Source: Streptomyces actinomycinicus
GTDB taxonomy: Bacteria; Actinomycetota; Actinomycetes; Streptomycetales; Streptomycetaceae
DNA: 64,000 nucleotides
Assembly: GCF_016741775.1 (NCBI RefSeq)
Contig: NZ_JAERRK010000001.1
Coordinates: 62,001-126,000, forward strand
Direction of reading: 5' to 3'
Both the position numbers and the translations under genes were made by a program. Below, in pieces: positions 24,346-32,192 of the stretch; the stretch's first letter is position 1, and each line of letters starts with the position of its first letter. The notes beneath the pieces were generated by a model. That model was not told the origin of the DNA. It saw only the letters and a list, made by a program, of their open reading frames with translations, and ran no database searches.

Positions 24346-25207
24346 GGCCGTACAGAACGCGCGGGCCGCCCGTGGCCCGGTGCGCCCGCGCGGCGGCGGC
24401 CACGGACCAGACACCGTGCGGCGCTCCCGCGGGGCGCTCCTGTGGGCCCTGCCCCCCGTCGCGCTCCTCGCCCTCTTCTTCCTCTACCCCCTCGCCCTCG
24501 TCGTCCGGCAGTCCTTCCGGCCGGACAGCGGAGGCACCTCCCTCCAGCCGTACGCCGACGTGTTCGCCTCCGAGGCGTTCCGGCACGCGCTGTGGACCAC
24601 CGTGTGGCTGGCGGGCGCGTCCACCGCCGGCTGTCTGGCCCTGGGCTTCGCGCTGGCGCTGGTCATCGCGTTCGTGCCGTTCCCGGGGGCGAAGGCGGTG
24701 GCGCGGTTCATCGACGTGTACCTGTCCTTCCCGTCCTTCCTCATCACGCTGGCGCTGCTGTTCATCTACGGCACGACCGGCATCGTCGGCTCCTTCCAGT
24801 TCCTGACCACCCCCTGGGGCGTGCTGCTGGCGGAGGTCACCTACTTCACACCGTTCGTGATGCGGCCCCTGCTCGCCGCGTTCTCGCAGCTGGACACCGC
24901 ACAGCTGGAGGCGGCCAGTTCGCTGGGCGCGCGGGCACCGCGGATCGTGCGGCAGGTGATCCTGCCCGAGGCGCTGCCCGCGCTCGCGGCCGGCGGCAGC
25001 CTCGTACTGGTGCTCTGTCTCAACGAGTTCGGCATCGTGCTCTTCACCGGCGCGAAAGGGGTCACCACCCTGCCGATGCTCGTCTACGGCAAGGCGATCC
25101 TGGAGTCCGACTACCCGGGAGCGTGCGTGGTCGCCGTCGTCAACGTCCTGATCTCCGTGGGCCTGTACGGCCTCTACCGGGTGGTGAGCCGTCGTGCTGG
25201 TGCATAG
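24338..25207 (+). CDS. ABC transporter permease 1, aminoethylphosphonate-type
   Basis: A 289-residue inner-membrane permease with six predicted helices. The binding-protein-dependent transport EAA loop is EAASSLGARAPRIVRQVILP near residue 190. The hydrophobic start LLWALPPVALLALFFLYPLA is typical of PotB/CysT-like subunits. It overlaps both its upstream and downstream genes, so the import complex is made as one translational unit. Confidence 0.87.
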   Translation: MAEAVQNARAARGPVRPRGGGHGPDTVRRSRGALLWALPPVALLALFFLYPLALVVRQSFRPDSGGTSLQPYADVFASEAFRHALWTTVWLAGASTAGCLALGFALALVIAFVPFPGAKAVARFIDVYLSFPSFLITLALLFIYGTTGIVGSFQFLTTPWGVLLAEVTYFTPFVMRPLLAAFSQLDTAQLEAASSLGARAPRIVRQVILPEALPALAAGGSLVLVLCLNEFGIVLFTGAKGVTTLPMLVYGKAILESDYPGACVVAVVNVLISVGLYGLYRVVSRRAGA

Positions 25208-25991
25208 CCGCAAGGCCAGGTGGGCCGTGTGGGCGGTCTTCCTCGTCCTCTTCCTGCCGCTGTTCGCCCTGCCCCTGCTCGTCGTCCTGGGCGCTTCCTT
25301 CGCCACCCACTGGTCCGGCGTCCTGCCGTCGCACCTGACCACCGCCAACTACCGGTCCGCGACCCGGGGCGAGGCCCTGCAGGCGCTCACCACCAGCCTG
25401 CTCACGGCCATCACCGCCAGCCTGCTCGCGCTGACCGTCGGCACCTGGGCCGCGCTGGCCGGGGCGGCCCTGAGGAAGCGGTACCGGCGGCTGCTGGACG
25501 CGCTGTTCGTGCTGCCGGTCGCCGTGCCCTCGGTCGTCGTGGGACTGTCGGTGCTGGTGGCCTTCTCCCAGCCGCCGATGCTGCTCAACGGCACCCGGTG
25601 GATCGTGATCGTCGCGCACACCGTGCTGGTCACCGCCTTCGCCCACCAGTCCGTGTCGGCGGCGATCACCCGCCTCGACCCGGCCTACGAACAGGCCGCC
25701 GCCTCCCTCGGCGCCCGGCCCTCCTACGTGCTGTGGCGGGTGCGGCTGCCCCTGCTGCTGCCGTCCCTCACCGCCGCGGCCGGCCTCTGCTTCGCCCTGT
25801 CGATGGGTGAGCTGAGCGCCACGATGATGCTCTATCCGCCCGACTGGACCCCGTTGCCCGTCCTCGTCTACGCGGCCACCGACCGCGGCGCCCTGTTCAC
25901 CGGCTCCGCCGTCGCCGTGGTCCTCATGACCGCGACCCTGCTCGTCCTGTTCGCCGTCTCCCGGGTCCGCACCCGGGCGTCGTACCGCTGA
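25194..25991 (+). CDS. ABC transporter permease 2, aminoethylphosphonate-type
   Basis: A 265-residue second permease of PotC type. Six helices and the EAA loop EQAAASLGARPSYVLWRVRLP near residue 165 are visible. The GTG 25194 start lies 14 bases inside permease 1. It ends 133 bases before the binding-protein gene; the gap contains a strong stem-loop, which may set different expression levels for membrane and binding components. Confidence 0.86.
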   Translation: MLVHSRKARWAVWAVFLVLFLPLFALPLLVVLGASFATHWSGVLPSHLTTANYRSATRGEALQALTTSLLTAITASLLALTVGTWAALAGAALRKRYRRLLDALFVLPVAVPSVVVGLSVLVAFSQPPMLLNGTRWIVIVAHTVLVTAFAHQSVSAAITRLDPAYEQAAASLGARPSYVLWRVRLPLLLPSLTAAAGLCFALSMGELSATMMLYPPDWTPLPVLVYAATDRGALFTGSAVAVVLMTATLLVLFAVSRVRTRASYR

Positions 25992-26034
25992 GTCCTCCCC
26001 CCCGCTCACCGAACCGATCACCGCTCACCGAACC

Positions 26035-26065
26035 GATCACCGATCCCCGATCCCGATCGGTGATC
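26035..26065. promoter_or_regulatory. Strong intercistronic stem-loop before the binding-protein gene
   Basis: Arms GATCACCGATC (26035-26045) and GATCGGTGATC (26055-26065) pair perfectly over 11 bp with a 9-base loop. The preceding 40 bases repeat CTCACCGAACCGATCACCG twice. There is no T-tract, so mRNA processing or stability is more likely than termination. Confidence 0.65.
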
Positions 26066-26124
26066 ACCGAACACCGATCGCCGACCGTCCGGTCCCCGCT
26101 CACACGCAAGGAGTTCACCTCGCC

Positions 26125-27180
26125 ATGCCCAGAAACCGCGTCGCGCTCGCCATAGCCCTCGCCCTGCTCGCCACTCCCGCGCTGTCCGCCTGCGGCGGCT
26201 CCTCCGCCGCCTCCGACGCCAAGGTCGTCACCGTCTACAGCGCCGACGGCCTCAAGGGCGAGAACGGCGACGGCTGGTACGACCAGGTCTTCAAGGACTT
26301 CGAGAAGCAGACCGGCATCAAGGTCAAGTACGTCGAGGGCGGCTCCGGCGAGATGGTGCAGCGTGCCGTCCGCGAGAAGAGCAACCCGCAGGCCGACGTG
26401 CTGGTCACGCTCCCGCCCTTCATCCAGCAGGCCGACGGCAAGGGCCTGCTGCAGAAGTACGCCCCCCAGGGATCCGACCAGGTCAGCGGCGCCGACAAGG
26501 CCGCCGACGGCACCTGGACCTCCGTCGTGAACAACTACTTCGGCTTCGTCTACAACAAGAAGGAGCTGAAGCAGGCCCCCAGGACCTGGGACGAACTGCT
26601 CGACGGGAAGTACAAGAACAAGCTCCAGTACTCCACGCCCGGCGTGGCCGGCGACGGCACCGCCGTGCTCATCAAGGCCGTCCACGACTTCGGCGGCAAG
26701 GACCAGGCCCTCGCCTACCTGAAGCAGCTCCAGGCCAACAACGTGGGCCCGTCCGCCTCCACCGGCAAGCTCGCCCCCAAGGTCGACAAGGGCGAACTCC
26801 TCGTCGCCAACGGCGATGTGCAGATGAACTACGCCCAGTCCAAGGACATGCCCAACCTCGGCATCTGGTTCCCGGCCGGCAAGGACGGCAAGCCCACCAC
26901 CTTCGGTCTGCCCTACGCGGCCGGCCTGGTCACCAAGGCCCCGCACAGCGAGAACGGCAAGAAGCTGCTCGACTTCATGCTCGCGCAGAAGCAGCAGCAG
27001 GAGGTCAGCGAGATCGGCGGCGGCTTCACAGCCCGCCAGGACGTCAAGGCCACCGACGCCAACGCCATCGCGCTGACGAAGCTGATGGACGGCGTCGAAG
27101 TCTTCCAGCCCGACTGGAACGACATCGACGAGAACCTCGCCTCGTACGTCGAGGACTGGAAGTCGGCCACCGGCAGCTGA
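26125..27180 (+). CDS. ABC transporter substrate-binding lipoprotein, aminoethylphosphonate-type
   Basis: A 351-residue extracellular solute-binding protein of the iron/AEP family. It has a lipoprotein signal with lipobox LSAC (Cys23), VVTVYSADGLKGENGDGWYD at the mature N-terminus, and later SVVNNYFGFVYNKKEL and LPYAAGLVTKAPHSENGKKL. It captures the ligand for the two permeases upstream. It follows GGAG at about 26108. It lies last among the import genes, after an intercistronic hairpin, as often seen for highly expressed binding proteins. Confidence 0.87.
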   Translation: MPRNRVALAIALALLATPALSACGGSSAASDAKVVTVYSADGLKGENGDGWYDQVFKDFEKQTGIKVKYVEGGSGEMVQRAVREKSNPQADVLVTLPPFIQQADGKGLLQKYAPQGSDQVSGADKAADGTWTSVVNNYFGFVYNKKELKQAPRTWDELLDGKYKNKLQYSTPGVAGDGTAVLIKAVHDFGGKDQALAYLKQLQANNVGPSASTGKLAPKVDKGELLVANGDVQMNYAQSKDMPNLGIWFPAGKDGKPTTFGLPYAAGLVTKAPHSENGKKLLDFMLAQKQQQEVSEIGGGFTARQDVKATDANAIALTKLMDGVEVFQPDWNDIDENLASYVEDWKSATGS

Positions 27181-27194
27181 TCCGCCCGCCAACC

Positions 27195-27262
27195 CGGCTG
27201 CGGAAACTAGGAGTTGTCCGGCAGCCGACAGTGAAGCACCGCCCCTGGAACCACCGGGGGCG
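27195..27262 (+). terminator. Two successive GC hairpins after the phosphonate transporter operon
   Basis: CGGCTGCGGA (27195-27204) pairs with TCCGGCAGCCG (27217-27227), with one bulge. Then CGCCCC near 27240 pairs with GGGGCG near 27258. Neither has a T-tract, as usual in this genus, so termination strength is uncertain. Confidence 0.45.
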
Positions 27263-27312
27263 TTGCCATGCCTGCACGCACACGCTCATCCCGCCACCTA
27301 CGGAGGCCCTCC

Positions 27313-28806
27313 GTGTCGTCCCGCATGTCCCGTCGTACCTTCCTCGTCTCGGCCACCGCGCTGGCCGTGTCCGCCGGCCCGCTCGCCGCCGTCGCCCGCG
27401 CGGCCGTCCGCACCCCCAAGGTGCTGGTCATCGGCCTCGACGGTGCCCTGCTCCAGCGCATCAAGGACGCCGACGCCCCCAACCTCGACGCCCTGATGGC
27501 CGCGGGCCTCACCGCGCCCAGCAGCATCTACGCCGACCCGCTCGCCCCGACCCTGTCCGGCCCCGGCTGGTCGACCGTCATCACCGGGGTGTGGCCGGAC
27601 AAGCACAACGTCAAGGACAACAACTTCACCGGCTCCCGGTTCACGCAGTACCCGGACTTCCTCACCCGCGTCGAGACGGCGAAGCCCTCCCTGTCCACCT
27701 ACGCCGTCGCCTCCTGGAACCCGATCACCGACACGGTCTTCTCACCGAAGGTCGACACCCGCGTCTCCACCCCGAGCGCCGAGTACGACACCGGCACCAC
27801 CTCCCGCGCGGTCGCCCGGCTGAAAGGCGCCGACCCGGACGCCGTCTTCGTCCACCTCGACAACATCGACCACGCGGGCCACAGCTACGGCGCCGCCTCC
27901 CAGCAGTACCTGGACGCCATCCACGGCGCCGACGCGCAGGTCGGCCAGATCGTCGCCGCCGTCAAGTCCCGGACGGCCTACGCCGACGAGGACTGGCTGA
28001 TCATGGTCACCGCCGACCACGGTCACACCGACGCCGGCGGCCACGGCGGCTCCACCCTCCAGGAGCGCCAGACCTTCATGATCGCCACCGGGTCCGCCCT
28101 GGCGCCCGGCTCGGTCCGCCACGACGTGAAGATGCCGGACGTGGCCGCTTCGGCGCTCGCCCACCTCGGCATCGCGATCGACCCCGCCTGGGGCCTGGAC
28201 GGCCGCCCGGTCCAGCAGCCCGCCCCCGACGACTTCGACGCCCTGCGCGGGCAGTTGCAGCCCCGCGCGGACGAGACCGGCATCCCGGCGAGCATCCTCG
28301 GCTTCACGCACACCCCGCCCGCCGGCTGGTCCGTCGACAACTCCGCGATGGGCACCGGCGGGGTCACCGAGTGGCGCGGCTGGTCCTTCACCACCGACGA
28401 GTTCTGGACCCAGGCCCAGCGCGACCAGAACCGCGAGTGCAACATCCGTGCCCGGAACGTCTTCGCGGTCGCCGACGGCGACGAGTGGTACGACAAGGCC
28501 CTCACCGGCACCTTCGACTCCACCCTCGTCAGCCCCGCCCACCCGGTGACCGGGGGCCGCACGGCGACGCTGACGTACACCACCTACTACCGGCAGGAGG
28601 CCCCGCAGAAGGGCGAGGTCCTCGTCTCCTACGACGGCGGCACCCCGGTGAGCGTGAAGACGTACACCGCCGACGTCCCCTCCCGCACCGAGACCGTCAC
28701 CCTCCAGGTCCCGGCGGGCGCCACCACCGTCCGGGTGCGCTTCCGCTACACCGGCGGCAACAACTGGTACTGGGTGATCGACGGGGTACGGATCACGCAG
28801 GCCTGA
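27313..28806 (+). CDS. Tat-exported alkaline phosphatase-superfamily (NPP-type) hydrolase
   Basis: A 497-residue enzyme. The N-terminus has a twin-arginine signal (MSRRTFLVSATALAVSAGPL). A type I phosphodiesterase/nucleotide pyrophosphatase domain follows: VLVIGLDGALLQRIKDADAP for the metal site, TLSGPGWSTVITGVWP with the nucleophile, HLDNIDHAGHSYG and VTADHGHTDAGGHGG as further metal ligands. The C-terminal 150 residues are a beta-rich domain resembling a carbohydrate-binding or fibronectin-like module. The GTG 27313 start has CGGAGG upstream. Being next to phosphonate genes, it might hydrolyse phosphonates or phosphate esters outside the cell; specificity is unproven. Confidence 0.82.
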   Translation: MSSRMSRRTFLVSATALAVSAGPLAAVARAAVRTPKVLVIGLDGALLQRIKDADAPNLDALMAAGLTAPSSIYADPLAPTLSGPGWSTVITGVWPDKHNVKDNNFTGSRFTQYPDFLTRVETAKPSLSTYAVASWNPITDTVFSPKVDTRVSTPSAEYDTGTTSRAVARLKGADPDAVFVHLDNIDHAGHSYGAASQQYLDAIHGADAQVGQIVAAVKSRTAYADEDWLIMVTADHGHTDAGGHGGSTLQERQTFMIATGSALAPGSVRHDVKMPDVAASALAHLGIAIDPAWGLDGRPVQQPAPDDFDALRGQLQPRADETGIPASILGFTHTPPAGWSVDNSAMGTGGVTEWRGWSFTTDEFWTQAQRDQNRECNIRARNVFAVADGDEWYDKALTGTFDSTLVSPAHPVTGGRTATLTYTTYYRQEAPQKGEVLVSYDGGTPVSVKTYTADVPSRTETVTLQVPAGATTVRVRFRYTGGNNWYWVIDGVRITQA

Positions 28807-28883
28807 CTAGGCTGGGGGCGTCGGTACGCCGTGGTTCCGGCGCCCCCGCTCGTTGACCGTATGCATGCCAGGAGACGCACAGC

Positions 28884-29663
28884 ATGGCAGACCGCAAGCC
28901 CATCGAATCGTGGCTCACCGACATGGACGGCGTCCTCATCCACGAAGGGGTGCCGATCCCCGGCGCCGACGCCTTCCTGAAGAAGCTGCGCGAGTCCGGC
29001 CGGCCCTTCCTGGTCCTCACCAACAACTCCATCTACACCGCCCGTGACCTGCACGCCCGGCTGCGGCGCATGGGCCTGGACGTGCCGGTGGAGAACATCT
29101 GGACCTCGGCGCTGGCCACCGCCCAGTTCCTCGACGACCAGCGTCCCGGCGGCAGCGCCTACGTCATCGGCGAGGCCGGTCTGACCACCGCGCTGCACGA
29201 CATCGGCTACATCCTCACCGACCACGAGCCCGACTTCGTGATCCTCGGCGAGACCCGCACCTACTCCTTCGAGGCCCTGACCAAGGCCGTACGCCTGATC
29301 AACAACGGTGCCCGCTTCATCGCCACCAACCCCGACAACGTCGGCCCCTCCACTGAGGGCGACCTGCCGGCCACCGGCTCGGTCGCCGCGCTGATCACCG
29401 CCGCGACCGGAAAGAAGCCGTACTTCGTCGGCAAGCCGAACCCGCTGATGATGCGGGCGGGGCTGAACGCGATCGGCGCCCACTCCGAGACCTCGGCGAT
29501 GATCGGCGACCGCATGGACACCGATGTGCTCGCCGGCCTGGAGGCCGGGATGCGCACCTTCCTGGTGCTCACCGGCGTCACCCAGCCCGCGGACGTCGAC
29601 CGCTACCCCTTCAGGCCCTCTCAGGTCGTGGACTCCATCGCGGACCTGGTCGACCTGGTCTGA
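28884..29663 (+). CDS. HAD-IIA (NagD-like) phosphatase
   Basis: A 259-residue HAD enzyme. Motif I is LTDMDGVLIHEG, motif II is FLVLTNNSIYTARDL, the Lys motif is VGKPNPLMMRAGL and motif III is MIGDRMDTDVLAGLEAGM. Spacing fits the NagD/4-nitrophenylphosphatase class with a C2 cap. Typical substrates are nucleotide or sugar phosphates. It stands alone, 77 bases after the phosphatase gene. Its stop codon lies within a 25-bp tandem repeat. Confidence 0.87.
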   Translation: MADRKPIESWLTDMDGVLIHEGVPIPGADAFLKKLRESGRPFLVLTNNSIYTARDLHARLRRMGLDVPVENIWTSALATAQFLDDQRPGGSAYVIGEAGLTTALHDIGYILTDHEPDFVILGETRTYSFEALTKAVRLINNGARFIATNPDNVGPSTEGDLPATGSVAALITAATGKKPYFVGKPNPLMMRAGLNAIGAHSETSAMIGDRMDTDVLAGLEAGMRTFLVLTGVTQPADVDRYPFRPSQVVDSIADLVDLV

Positions 29664-29782
29664 GCACCGGCCCGGCCCACGGGTCTGAGCACCGGCCCGG
29701 CCCACGGGTCCGAGCACCGGCCCGGCCCACGGGTCCGAGCACCGGCCCGGACCGGGTCCGAGCACCGGCCCCGGCCGGGCCG
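29660..29782. repeat. 25-bp tandem repeat, about five copies, at a gene end
   Basis: Units such as TGAGCACCGGCCCGGCCCAC start at 29661, 29686, 29711 and 29736; the last copy is shortened. The TGA stop of the NagD-like gene is the first triplet of the first unit, so the array grew from the coding end. Confidence 0.9.
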
Positions 29783-29876
29783 AAACCCGGCATCACCCGT
29801 TCGGAGCAATCGGGCGCCTCCCGAGGATGCGGGGGCGCCCGGGCCGGGGGAGCCTCCTGATAACTGGAGGTTCACG

Positions 29877-30422
29877 ATGGGCTCACTACGCCTCACTCTC
29901 TGTACCGGAATTCTCGCCACGGCCGTGTTCGCGCCCGCAGCCCACGCGGCCGGGACCGGCTCGGTCTCCGTGACCCCCGCCTCCCCGGGGCCCGGCTCCG
30001 ACGTCACCGTGCGGGTCAGCGGCTGCGGTGGCGACCAGGGCGCCGCCGCCTCGCGCGCCTTCGTCGCCGACGCCCGGCTGACCGGTACCCAAGGAGCCCT
30101 GGCCGGCGAGACCCGTATCCGCTCCTCCGTGGCGCCCGGCGTCTACGACGTGCAGGTCAGCTGTGGCGGCGCCGAGATCACCGGCCGGATCACGGTCGGG
30201 GCGGCCGGCGCCGCCCAGCCCGGGGAGCCCGCCGTGCCGTCCGCCGCCGCCTCGCCCGTCGCCCCGGTGGACGCGGGCGGCGGCGGTACGGCGCACTTCG
30301 CCACGGTGGCCACCAGCGGCTCCGGCCCCGGCACCGGCCAGTCGGTGACCGGCCTCGCGCTCGCCGGCGTCGCCGCGGTCGCCGTCGGGCTGCGCGCCCG
30401 CCGGAGCCGCCGCACGCGCTGA
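29877..30422 (+). CDS. Small secreted protein with C-terminal membrane anchor
   Basis: A 181-residue exported protein. The signal peptide (LRLTLCTGILATAVFAPAAHA) is cleaved after AHA. An Ig-like domain around residues 28-110 (SVSVTPASPGPGSDVTVRVS) contains two cysteines that could form a disulfide. An Ala/Gly/Pro linker leads to a short hydrophobic helix and the basic tail RARRSRRTR. The tail resembles sortase substrates, but no LPXTG or LAXTG motif is seen. GGAGG precedes ATG 29877. It is 8 bases upstream of a class F sortase, strongly suggesting a functional pair. Confidence 0.75.
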   Translation: MGSLRLTLCTGILATAVFAPAAHAAGTGSVSVTPASPGPGSDVTVRVSGCGGDQGAAASRAFVADARLTGTQGALAGETRIRSSVAPGVYDVQVSCGGAEITGRITVGAAGAAQPGEPAVPSAAASPVAPVDAGGGGTAHFATVATSGSGPGTGQSVTGLALAGVAAVAVGLRARRSRRTR

Positions 30423-30430
30423 GCGCCGCC

Positions 30431-31102
30431 ATGTCGGACGACCACGGGCGCACGCCCGGAACCGGGCGGCTGATCACCGCTCTGGCCTGGGCGCTGCTGC
30501 TGTTCGGGCTGTGGCTGTGGGGGCGCGGGGTGAGCGACGTCCGGCCGAGCACGGAGCGCCCGGCCACCGGCGACGTCTTCGCCCTCGGCCGCGCCGCCGG
30601 CCCGGCCGTGCTCCCGCACGCGGCGACACCCCTGGGTGCGGCGGTGCCCCAGCGCGTCGACATCCCCCGGCTGGGGGTGCAGGCGCCGGTGGTGGACCGT
30701 GGGCTGGACGCCCGGGGCGCGGTCGACCCGCCGCCCTACGACCAGCCGGGCGTGGTCGGCTGGTACGGCGCCGGGACCGCACCCGGTGCCGCGGGAGCGG
30801 CCCTGCTGGTGGGGCACGTCGACACCACCACCCGGCCCGCCGTGTTCTACCAGCTCAGCACACTCGTCCGGGGCGAGACGGTCCGGGTGGTCCGCTCCGA
30901 CGGGAAGGTCGCCGTGTTCACCGTCGACGACGTCAGCGTGCTGCCCCGCGAGGGCTTCGACGCGCGCCGGGCCTACGGCCCCCACGAGCCGGGCCGCGCC
31001 GAACTCCGCCTGATCACCTGCGGCGGCACCTTCGACCGCGCCGGCCACAGCTACACGGCGAACGTGGTGGTCTCCGCGTACCTCACGGGAACCGGCCGCT
31101 GA
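30431..31102 (+). CDS. Class F sortase
   Basis: A 223-residue sortase. It has one N-terminal membrane helix (ITALAWALLLFGLWLW), substrate-groove sequence RVDIPRLGVQAPVVDRGLD, catalytic His in LVGHVDTTT, catalytic Cys in LITCGG, and the closing FDRAGHSYTANVVV. Class F enzymes of actinobacteria act on secreted proteins, often with divergent signals. It begins 8 bases after the secreted protein gene, so they are co-transcribed. Confidence 0.85.
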   Translation: MSDDHGRTPGTGRLITALAWALLLFGLWLWGRGVSDVRPSTERPATGDVFALGRAAGPAVLPHAATPLGAAVPQRVDIPRLGVQAPVVDRGLDARGAVDPPPYDQPGVVGWYGAGTAPGAAGAALLVGHVDTTTRPAVFYQLSTLVRGETVRVVRSDGKVAVFTVDDVSVLPREGFDARRAYGPHEPGRAELRLITCGGTFDRAGHSYTANVVVSAYLTGTGR

Positions 31103-31139
31103 ACCCGCTCGCGCGAGCCGCTGCCGCGCAGCGCAGGGG

Positions 31140-31841
31140 TCACACGGTCACCGGGGACAGGCGGGTGCGGATGTTGCCGAAGTGCTCCCTTATGGCCCGC
31201 TCGGCCCGCAGGGAGTCGCCGGAGCGCACCGCGTCGAGGATCTCCCGGTGCTGGCGGCAGGTGACCCGCGGGTCCTGCGGCACGTCCACCAGGTCCTGCC
31301 GGACGCGGTGGAAGGCCTCCCAGAACGCCTCCAGCACCTCGCCCAGGAGCACGTTGTCCAGCCCCCGGTAGAGAGTGGCGTGAAAGGCGCGGTCGGTCTC
31401 GGCGAGGCCGGCCCCCTGTGCCGCCTCCCGTTCCATGCGGTCCACGAGTGCTTCCAGCTCCACCAGGTCCGCCTCGGGCAGCCGCCCGGCCAGCCGGGAC
31501 ACCAGCCCGGTCTCGACCGCCTCGCGCAGCTCCAGCAGCTGGAGCAGGGAGTCCTCGCCGCGGTAGTGGCCGGCGACGGTGCGGAAGGCGAGGCCCTCGA
31601 TCATCGGAGCGAACGACATCGAGCCGACATAGGTGCCGAAGCCGTGCCGGATCTCCACGATGCCCATGGCCTGGAGCGCCTTCAGGGCCTCGCGCACCGA
31701 GTTCCGGCTCGCCCCGAGGAGCCGCATCAGCTCGGGCTCGGTGGGCAGCGGGGCGCCCGAGGGCAGCCGCTGGTCCACGATCAGCTTCTTGATCCGTTCC
31801 TGAAGGTCCCGGGCTGCCATGGCCAGAGGGTATCCGGCCAT
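31140..31841 (-). CDS. FadR-type (FCD) GntR-family regulator
   Basis: A 233-residue regulator. The winged helix covers residues about 10-75 (LPTEPELMRLLGASRNSVREAL, quoted in part). An all-helical FCD domain follows, with LLELREAVETGLVSRLAGR and the metal-binding pattern D/H spread over AFHATLYRG and HREILDAVRSGD. Ligands of this class are usually carboxylic acids. ATG 31841 is used; ATG 31820 is possible, and neither has a clear ribosome-binding site. Its 5' end lies close to the terminator of tRNA-Lys copy 1. The target gene is not evident. Confidence 0.82.
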   Translation of the reverse strand: MAGYPLAMAARDLQERIKKLIVDQRLPSGAPLPTEPELMRLLGASRNSVREALKALQAMGIVEIRHGFGTYVGSMSFAPMIEGLAFRTVAGHYRGEDSLLQLLELREAVETGLVSRLAGRLPEADLVELEALVDRMEREAAQGAGLAETDRAFHATLYRGLDNVLLGEVLEAFWEAFHRVRQDLVDVPQDPRVTCRQHREILDAVRSGDSLRAERAIREHFGNIRTRLSPVTV

Positions 31842-31871
31842 TCGCGAGGACGGTCCGGTCCGGAGCCACGC

Positions 31872-31924
31872 AAAAACAACGATGGCGAGCCGGACCGTGC
31901 TGTACACGGTCATGACTCGCCATC
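31872..31924 (-). terminator. Rho-independent terminator of tRNA-Lys copy 1
   Basis: On the minus strand GATGGCGAG (31924-31916) pairs with CTCGCCATC (31889-31881), with an inner GACCGTG/CACGGTC stem, followed by GTTGTTTTTG. It is almost identical to the terminator after copy 3 at 48310-48361. Confidence 0.88.
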
Positions 31925-31931
31925 GCCATGG

Positions 31932-32005
31932 TGCGCCGCCAGGGACTCGAACCCCGGACCCGCTGATTAAGAGTCAGCTGCTCTAACCAACTGAGCTAGC
32001 GGCGC
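31932..32005 (-). tRNA. tRNA-Lys (anticodon CTT), copy 1
   Basis: The 74-base gene has acceptor stem GCGCCGC/GCGGCGC and discriminator A. The D-arm is AGCTCAGTTGGTTAGAGC, the anticodon loop CTCTTAA has CTT in the centre, and the T-loop is GGTTCGAGTCC. The 3' CCA is not encoded. The sequence is identical to the copies at 37775 and 48229. Confidence 0.97.
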
Positions 32006-32016
32006 CTGCTGACGGA

Positions 32017-32055
32017 GAAAACTCTACCTGACCTCCGAGGGTGCTTCCGACCACC
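32017..32055 (-). promoter_or_regulatory. Promoter region of tRNA-Lys copy 1
   Basis: The minus strand reads GGTGGTCGGAAGCACCC, then CAGGTAGAGTTTTC, in which TAGAGT fits a -10. The same two blocks occur upstream of copy 2, showing conserved promoter sequence outside the tRNA itself. Confidence 0.55.
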
Positions 32056-32192
32056 CCCAGATGGCCCGGAGGTCGTCCGGAGGGGCCGCGTACATCATTC
32101 GGACCGTCAAAATGCGCGTTCTGAGCACAGTTGGGAAACTGATCAACGTGCACACTCGCGGACACCACACCCCCGAATGTGAGGCAGGTCGC

